From the NCBI GenBank assembly GCA_038049695.1, contig CP142451.1, positions 69,642,001 to 69,706,000 of the forward strand: DNA of 64,000 nt, given 5' to 3'. Each line of letters begins with the position of its first letter. Position 1 is the stretch's first letter. Source of the stretch: Cinnamomum chago. Lineage: Eukaryota; Streptophyta; Magnoliopsida; Laurales; Lauraceae. Made by a program: the position numbers and the translations under genes. Positions 24,301 through 33,300 of the stretch are shown in pieces. The notes under the pieces were generated by a model, which did no database searches, was not told where the DNA came from, and saw nothing but the letters and a program-made list of their open reading frames with translations.

Positions 24301-27300
24301 TAAAAAATAACCCTAATGATGACATCATCACTAATTAAAAAAATAAAAAAAAAAGGTCAACAGAACCAAGCCTTGCAAAGTTGCAGACACCTTTTCTTAT
24401 TTCTTTTAAATAATGGAGTCCTTCTCTTATAGTTTTCTTTTAAATTCCCTTGGGTCCCTCTTGACTTGACATAACTCTTTTATTTTCTCCCATGTGGCAC
24501 TTCCTAGTGTGGGGCCTTCAATGTGATTGCACACATGAGGCCTTCTGCCTTATCAAATGCTCAATTCAAAGAGATTGATGTTATTAGCATGGCAATCCAA
24601 TGGTGGATTCGCAAAATCTCGATGATCAAAGTCGGGAGACGCGCCATCCATCCATAGAGTAGCTCGATCTGCAACCTTACGCCTCCATCGTTGGTAGATC
24701 TTGAAAGAATTGGGGGAATTAGGGTTGATGTCCCCATCATCTATTACATTCATTCTTTGCATGTATTGCTCCCAAATTAGCCAACATTCTGCTCCGTAGA
24801 TCATAGTTAGTCTAATCGTTGTCCTGTAATATTTTCCCTTCAATCTTGTTGGTATGCGCCAACCACAAAGCACTCTAGAAGAAAGTCTCCACTTCAACCA
24901 TTTAGCTCTTAACCCATGTTTAACATCCTCCACGACCTTCTTAATTATATAGCCAAGGTATCAAAATGACTCTCAGTGGTATCTCTTGAGCTTTAAATCT
25001 CACAGAAGTTGCATATCTCAACTCATTCCGACTGAAGTTGCAATTCGCATATATATTAAATCTTTATATGATTTAGTTTAAAGAACTTGGATACTAAAGC
25101 CTCCCACCATTTCTCAAGTTTCACATTCAAACCATATCTCACTTCGACCATCAACATTATATCGTCTGCAAATAGCATACACCATGGTGCCTCCTTTTGA
25201 ATATGAGAAGTTAACTGGTTATAAGCAATGGAAATAGATAAGGGCATAAAGCTGACCATTGATGCAAATCTATGGTCACTAGAAACTCAAATGTCTCTCC
25301 ACAAGTAGTTCCCGCACTAGTTACTACTCCCTCATACATATCTTTAATGACATCAATATAACTTGTTGGGACACTACTTTTATCTAAACCCCACCAAAAA
25401 CAAATCTCTGGATATCTGGTTGTGGACTTTCTCTAGATCGATGAAGAGCATATGAAGATTTTTCCTCATCGTTTAGTATTTTTCCATTACTTGTCAAACT
25501 GAGAATAAAGCTTCCATAGTTGACCTCCGTGGCATGAAACCAAATTAATTTTCAGATAGCTTGGTCTTTTGTATAAGTCTTTGCTACATTACTCTCTCGT
25601 AGTTTTATAGTATGACTTATAAGTTTAATCTCACAATAATTGGTGCAACTTTGCATATCTCCTTTGTTCTTGTATAGAGGCATTTCATCACATCTTCTCT
25701 ATTTATCTGCCATTTTCTTTGTCCTTAATATCTTATTGAAGAGCCTAGTGATTGGGTGGAACCCAAAGGACTGGGTTAGAAGGCTGGGTCCATCATGTGG
25801 GCCTAGAGGCATTCTTTAACTTCCATACTGCATCACCTAGTTTACCAAATCCATCAAATTCTCCTAAGCATTGACAATTCAAGCCTCTATCAAAATGCCA
25901 TCCAACCCATAGCCTTTCTTGTCTTCATTCTTGCCAATGCTTTTTCACTTGTGCTATTCTAATTCTACATTAGACGGCATGTCCTGCTAATGAAGTATCC
26001 TCTCTCATTCTTAAGTCTCTTATGGATCTTAATTAAAACTTAGTTAAAATATTCTCTCCACCTTTCTTAAATATCATTGTCCTTCACTAAAACCATTTAG
26101 TTATCATTCTTTATACATGTAACATGATCTACATCTCTGCTTTTCCTTTCCCTCATTATTGCGAGCTTGAAAATGCGTCGCACCTTCTGTTGTTCCTGAC
26201 TTATTATATACGTAATCATATACTTTAGACTCTGCATCACTTAGCCTCTTTCATCACCTTCTTATATATTTCATAATTTTATATATTTCTAGTCCCTTGC
26301 CAAACATTATGGCAATGCCTTTCCTCTCGAACAACTTCACAAACCACTATATTCCACTATATATATATTCAATGATCATAAACCTTATTTGGTAGCCATC
26401 AACCAAAAGAATGTTCCTTATTTCTCCCATAGAACTAAAATAAACCCTCATATCATGCTTACCAGATCAAAACCTAACCCTAAATCACATTGGTGTCGAC
26501 ATCGGCATTATAGCTATTGACAATAGCCTTAGATAGGAAGGAGTCTCATTAGATCACTGCTTTAATGCCAAGTAATGAAACTAGAATATATGGGATTAAG
26601 ACAATTTTTGAATGAGAAGGAAAGGAGGAGGAGAAGAAGAGAGGAGAGAAAGAGAGGTGAATATGTTGAGTCAAATGTCTATTTGACTAAAGCAACTTAT
26701 TTTAGAAATAATCCGTAATATATGGCATATATTAGTATAATATACACATATACGTACAACGACTTGCTACAAACTGGACAAGGTAAAGTTAGGGTGTTAA
26801 TTTTCACACTTTTTCTTTATTTCTTCACATTTTTTATGGCATTTTCTAGATAATTTGGCATGAACTCTACAAGCCGTGTGAAAGTAAAGCACTGGCAACG
26901 AAATGACTGCACACCATCAAACCTAGAAGTTGCAATAATAATATCAACTCCTAGTTAACTATCTCAATTTGTTGAGTGATTCCGAACGCACCATGGGTTT
27001 TTCTGAACACACTTTTCTAAAAAAAACTTACCCATGATGAAAATACCCATAAGGTCCGTGCATATCTCATGTGCACGGGTGTGAAATGCCATGCACATGA
27101 TATATGCACGGGGTCTCACAGCCATGCACCTCTTTATGTGCACAAGGTTTCATAGCAGTGCACCTTTCTATATGCACGAGGTTTCACAGCCGTGCCCTGA
27201 AACTCCGTGCACCCCACCAACGAGCGATACACACGAAGAAAGAGGAGAAGATGGTCGCCGGTGATGGTGGGGCATAGAGGGGAGCTCGCTGGTGATGGGG

Positions 27301-30300
27301 TGACCGTAGGGGTTCGCTCATAGCAGGTGGGAGGGGAAGAGAATAGGAGAAGAAACCGCTTAGCTCATCGGAGGGAGAAGAGAGGGGAGCTTTCCGGTGA
27401 TGGTAAGGGAAGAGAGGGGAGCTCGCCGGAGGGAGAGATGGTCACCGGTGATGGGGCGGCTGTCAAGGTTCGGTTGCAGCAAGTGGGAGCGAAAGAGAAG
27501 AGGAGAAGAGAATAGGAGAGAAGAGGAGAGGAGGGTGTTTTGGGTATTATTGGGAAAGTGGGTGTGCTCAACAAAACATGCAGGTGCAAATTGAATTTCC
27601 CCAATTTGTTTCCAAAAATAACATAAGTTATATTATGGTTCCACATTTAACACTTACAAACACTAGAAATAACAAAATATGATGCAAGAGAAGAGGGCAG
27701 GGAAACCAAAACGATAGTGTTAACTGTAAGATCCCGGTCCCATTACTATTTAATTATTATATTTTAATTAGAATTTTACTATTATTGTAATTAAATGTAT
27801 TTTAGTTATTTAAGTGGTTAGGATTAAGTGGGGCACACGTTAGATTAGGATAAGAGTTTAGAGATAACTGGGTAGATGACCTAACCCATAGTTTGACCCA
27901 ATAACTTAAGCCCAGAGGATATTCTCTTAACCTAATCCCTTTTATTACGAACGCACGTCCTTATCTCTCCCCAGTTATCTCTAAACTCCTCCCGTTCCTT
28001 TTCGTCTTCTTCCTCTTTCAACTTCCCAAGCTATTGCAACTTTAGGATCCAGCCATCAGAATCAAGATCTGAAGATACCATCATTCTTGGTTCAACTTTC
28101 TTATCACAGGTAACCATCTCCTCAAACCATTGGGAGTAGATCTGTACTCTTAGGTTATATTCTTAATCTTTCCAATGCTAGGTTTTGGGTAGGAATACCA
28201 TAGATCTGTTCATCTGAACATCCTTATTCCATCTTCTATGTCAGATTAGTGTTAGGATTGTGATCAAGCGCCCCGGTAATCTCGGTTTGGGTATTGGTTA
28301 GGTTCTTTGCACTTTTCTTCAACCCCTAGAAAGGCAAGTACATTATCATGATTTGATATTAAATATGTGTTTTGATCTTTGATTCCCATCTAATGCATAT
28401 AGATTTGCTTAATTGCCCTTTTCTAAATGATAATGGTATTAGGGATTTGAAATGGATATTTGGGTTATTGGTATTTGGGTAATGAAAATGTGGATTCCAT
28501 CATTTTTCTAATGGAATGTGATTTGTACGGATTATGGTTGGATTGGAACTCTCTTTTGGTAAAGGGAGGAAAATGGAGGAAAAAGGGGAAAAACCCCAAA
28601 TTTCTGTGATTGGACGAACTGGCCAACGAACTAAATGTCAAACGTTTGAACGTTGCCATTGAACGTTCAAACGTTCGAGTTCAGACTCATCTGGGCCAAA
28701 GGGGCAGAAACATTAAACGTTCGAACGTGCCTCATGAACGTTTGACTTTTCCTCGCCTCCGAGCCAAAATCCCGAGGTATCGAATGTTCGAAGGTGCCAC
28801 ATGAACGTTCGAACGTTTGAAACCCATCGCGTCTGAGCCAAAAACCCGAGACCCTGAACGTTGGAACGTTGGTTTTGTAGGTTCAAACGTTCAGTGTACT
28901 TGGGCCATTTATGGTTTCTTTTCCACAATTTTGGCTCTGTATCGTTTGGGTATTTATGGCATCAGGTATGGGACTTCATATGGATTTAATAACCTTAAAT
29001 TATCTACCTGTACTTGACATAAGGACCGTCTTTGGGCATACGGTATCTTATGGACGTAGGATTCAAATACCTGTTATAATTTTAATGAACTCTAACGAAA
29101 AAGGTTCAATACATCTCTATTGGAAATCCTTCATTGGATCTATGCACCATGAATTGCGAAAGATGTAACGTCCCTAGCTTAAGCATTATTATTGTGTGTT
29201 GATGGGTATATATATATACGTATAACCTTAGGATTGATTCATATCTATGTCTTGACCTTCGCATGCATATCTTGGTTTAGGTTATGTATTCTCTTAGATG
29301 CATACCCTATTATGTGTTATGGACTATGAAGTGGCTTGAAAAATTATGTATGACGATTTGATTATGATATAGAATATGGAATGGCCAGCACTTCATTTTG
29401 ACTTAGGACTCTTGTGTCGGAGCATTATTAATCGGGTCTATTATGCTTGTCTGTTTATGTTTATGTGGGTCATTTATGGACGACTATAGATCGATATATG
29501 GACGGTTGATCACCGATGTGACCGGATCACTTATAATCCGCTTTGAATGTGAACAGGTTATCCTGGTTTTTAATTTGATCGGTTTATGACCACCGATGTT
29601 ATGAACGGGCTCTCCCGATTTATTTAGGGCTGACCACCCACAACAGGGACACTTGTCTTCGTGTGAATTATACTGCTCCTTTTGCTTTATTTGGATTATG
29701 TATACGTTCTTTCTTGTCATTATCATTGTCATTACTTCTATATGATCGCACTTGTCTATATTCATCTCGTTATCGTATTTAATTTCAAATTATGATTATG
29801 TTCTTGCTATTTACTTTGTAATATTTGGTGCATAGGTACCGAGCCCTACTTTACCGAGGAAACGGAGGAGGATCAAATGTTTCAAACGTTTGAGCCAACT
29901 GACGAACTCGAGTGAGATGCTGGAGATGGCTTTGGAGCCGTCTGAGCCAGCACAAGAGAGAACGTCATCTTAGAATTATTTAAATGAACTTTCTTTTAGT
30001 GTTGAGACCTCTTCTAGAAATTATTTAATTTATTCTGCAACTTTAACTATTATTGTTTTATCTGATTTTGGGTTGGGTCTCAATTATGAACCTTGAATAC
30101 AAATTGAATAAAGCTTCCGCTGCATTTAATGAAATTTATTTTGACTCACCACGGGTTGGAATTTTATGTGGGTCCACTTTTGGAAGCTTGTGTTGTATTA
30201 AACACAGGAAATTTGAATTTAATTTAATTTTTCACTTTTTTCCTCAATTTTTATTTTGGGGACGTGACATTAACGGTGAGTGGATGGGATCATTTTAGAG

Positions 30301-33300
30301 TATGGAAATGTTAATTAAATAAATACTCTTTAATCAAAGGATTTATTGTTATAATTATGAAAATAGACACCTTTTATAAAAACAAAATTGAAACAAAATA
30401 GAAACAAAATACAATGCATTATTCCAATTACTCTAGTGAAATAAAAGAGAGTAAAGGATTAGCTTATATTAAAGATAACTATAGTTGGATATTTGAATGT
30501 TACCTCCCCACAGTATCATCTCCAGTTGCATCCACTACACGAAAAATGAACTCTTCAATTTCATCTCGAGCTCCTTTCTCATATATTCCCTACAGATTGC
30601 ACATGAAGAATAGAACTCTTCAACTTGTATATATGAATCCATCTATATATGTAGAAGTCTTCAACTTTATAAATCAACTATATATATATATATATAGGGA
30701 GTGCTACACAACGCCTAAAAACGCCCCTCCTAGTTGGGCCCACTAGAATGCATGATGATCATGGAAGTCCATTAGATGGAAAGTCCATATGAGGCCTACC
30801 TATATGCAAAGTCTTGAGTCCAGAAGAACATCATAACCTTTTTTGGGGGGTGGGGGGCATAGTGTATGAAAAGACTAGATTCAATTAACATGGGCCCATG
30901 ACCAAAAAAAAGGGGGCGGAAAAGGGGCATTTTTAAAGTTGGGGGGGCGGGTCATACTGTATGAAAAGACTAGATTGACTCAACATGGGCCCCATGACCA
31001 AAAAAAAAAAAAGAGGGGTAGAAAAAGGGGCATTTTTAAAGTTTCGCGGGGGGGGGGGGGGGGGGGGGGGGGTGTTGTTATGAAAAGACTAGATTGACTC
31101 AACACGGGCCACATGACAGGAAAAAAAAAGGAGGGGCGGAAAAGGGGGCCTTTCTAAAGTGGGACGTTTTTTAGAATTTCCATATATATATGATGACAAG
31201 AAGGTTTCCCAGTTGTATATGGTTACCGATAGGCGATAGGGCTATTCCTCGGGGCGCACGCATGAAACCCACACATACATGCACTGGGTAAGTCTGGAGC
31301 GGGATTCGAACACAGGATGTGGGGAGCAAACCCAAGCCTTATGCCAGCCACCCAACTCCCGGGGGAGTTCAACTTCTATATATCCATCCATGTATCTATA
31401 TATGTTTGTGAGAAGATGGAATGATGGCGGCGTGGCAAACTAATACATCTTTTAGAGAGAAATTTTGCCTTTGGAAGTAATAAAACAATAAAAAGAAGCT
31501 AAAAAGAAGGATACTTCGGTAATTCTATTGTTGAGTGCACAAGTATTTTGGTACCATTCCAAAAAAAAATTGTATTTTGGTTATTTGCTTCCAAATTTAA
31601 ATTCTTACACCTAACTAGAATTAGAGAGTTAACGGGGTTTCACGAGGGATGAGATTGCCCCTCATTTTCAATCCAATTCTCCTTTTCTTGTTGTTTTTGC
31701 TTTTTCTTTTTTCTTTTTTCCTTCTATGCAGCAACTTCTGTATTATTTAAAATAGTGTTATTTTCTATGTTAACCTTTTGACCTTTTGAATCCAACCACC
31801 AAGATTCCTTGCATGTATACTCTTCCTCTTCGCCTTGGACTTCTCACGCACCCATTGGCAACCTGTAGAATACAACCTGCCATTTCACCCCACAGTTTAT
31901 TAAAATTCATATATCAATTCCAATTGCTTTGTCACAACACTTTTTCTTTGGATATTGTTAATGTTTCCCTTCTCAATTTTTGTTTTCGTGAATGGTTTCC
32001 CTTCACAAATTTCCCCACCTTGTTCTCAAACAATTCCTCATTCCCTTGTTGGCTACTATTAATATTAACAAGAATGTCTTAAATTAATAGACTACGCTGT
32101 GGTGTTAGACTCTCTCCCGGGATGACTTTATAATGCTTATAGGTTAATCGTTCTTTACATCAATGTAGAAAGCAATATATTTGTGTCGTGCTCAGCCCAC
32201 TCTTGAATGTCACAAGGTTTTGTCCCTTTTTTCTCTAAAGTATTATCAGCTTCTGTAAGATAAAAGGCCACAACAAAATTCAGGATGATTCCCCCATATC
32301 ATTCTTTTGCTCATCATCTTATCCTCCATGAACTGTGACATACCCATCTCCTTTATAACCTTCATGACCGTGAAAGTATCCACCAATTATAATACTTGTG
32401 CCACTAGGTCTATCTTGTACTAGCCTGTCCAACCGGTCCCAAAATTTCTTTTGATCACTTGCACTAAATCTCAATTAGGGTGCATAGACACTAAAAGTGT
32501 TTAGGATGTTTTTATCAAATACACTCATAACCATCATAACCCAATTACTATTTCTCTTTACCACAACAATCTTCTTCTTTATGTCACCATCAAAATATCA
32601 AATACAATGACAATATCATTTCCTGCATAGGGAAGCCAAAATTCTTCTCCAAGATCCAAGCGTTCTCCCTATTCTACGTGGTCTATTACAAGAAGACTGT
32701 TTATTCTTTTTTTCATGATATCAACGAATTCCAAACTTTTCCTATCAAACTGCCCACATTCCAGGAGGTAATTTTAGTGTGAGTTGATGCCTGCCCTTCG
32801 AATTGAAAAATTGTTGCTTATTTTATGTAAGCATTGCAGCTTTGCGAAACTGGGTGTAGTCCTCACCCCAGCCAAAGTAGAAAAGTATAATATATATATA
32901 TGGGGCCAACTCTCCTAAGCTCAAGCTTAGGATAAAGTAAGCTCAAGTGTGTGGTGGGGCCCACATGGGGATTGTTGGGGGGGGGGAGGGGGATGGGGAT
33001 TTCAAGGACTCCTTAGGATCCTCCCATCTGCAAAAGATCAATCCCAACTGTGATTTCTATCGTCTCCATATGGACCCAAAAGCTTAATGGTCAACAGTTC
33101 ATTCGGATCGATACATAGTCGATCCAACGGTCCAGTAAACTCGGATTTGACCAAAAGTTGGTAGACATGTGAGACTTAGGGGGTCATGTGTTTGGTCCAT
33201 TTGGATGGACCAAAGGTGGGCCCCACAAGCATGAGCTTACGAAATTTTCTCCTAAGGTTGGGGTTGATTTTTTGCAGAGGGGAGGATCCTAGGAAGTCCT

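Noticed and set aside
27327-27646. Arg/Glu-rich frames
   Set aside because: Purine-rich GGAGAAGAG sequence gives such frames on both strands. No recognisable protein.
24553-32870. A single RTE LINE covering both remnants
   Set aside because: Exon 4 of the host gene (30504-30589) and solo LTR C lie in between, so two separate insertions are simpler.
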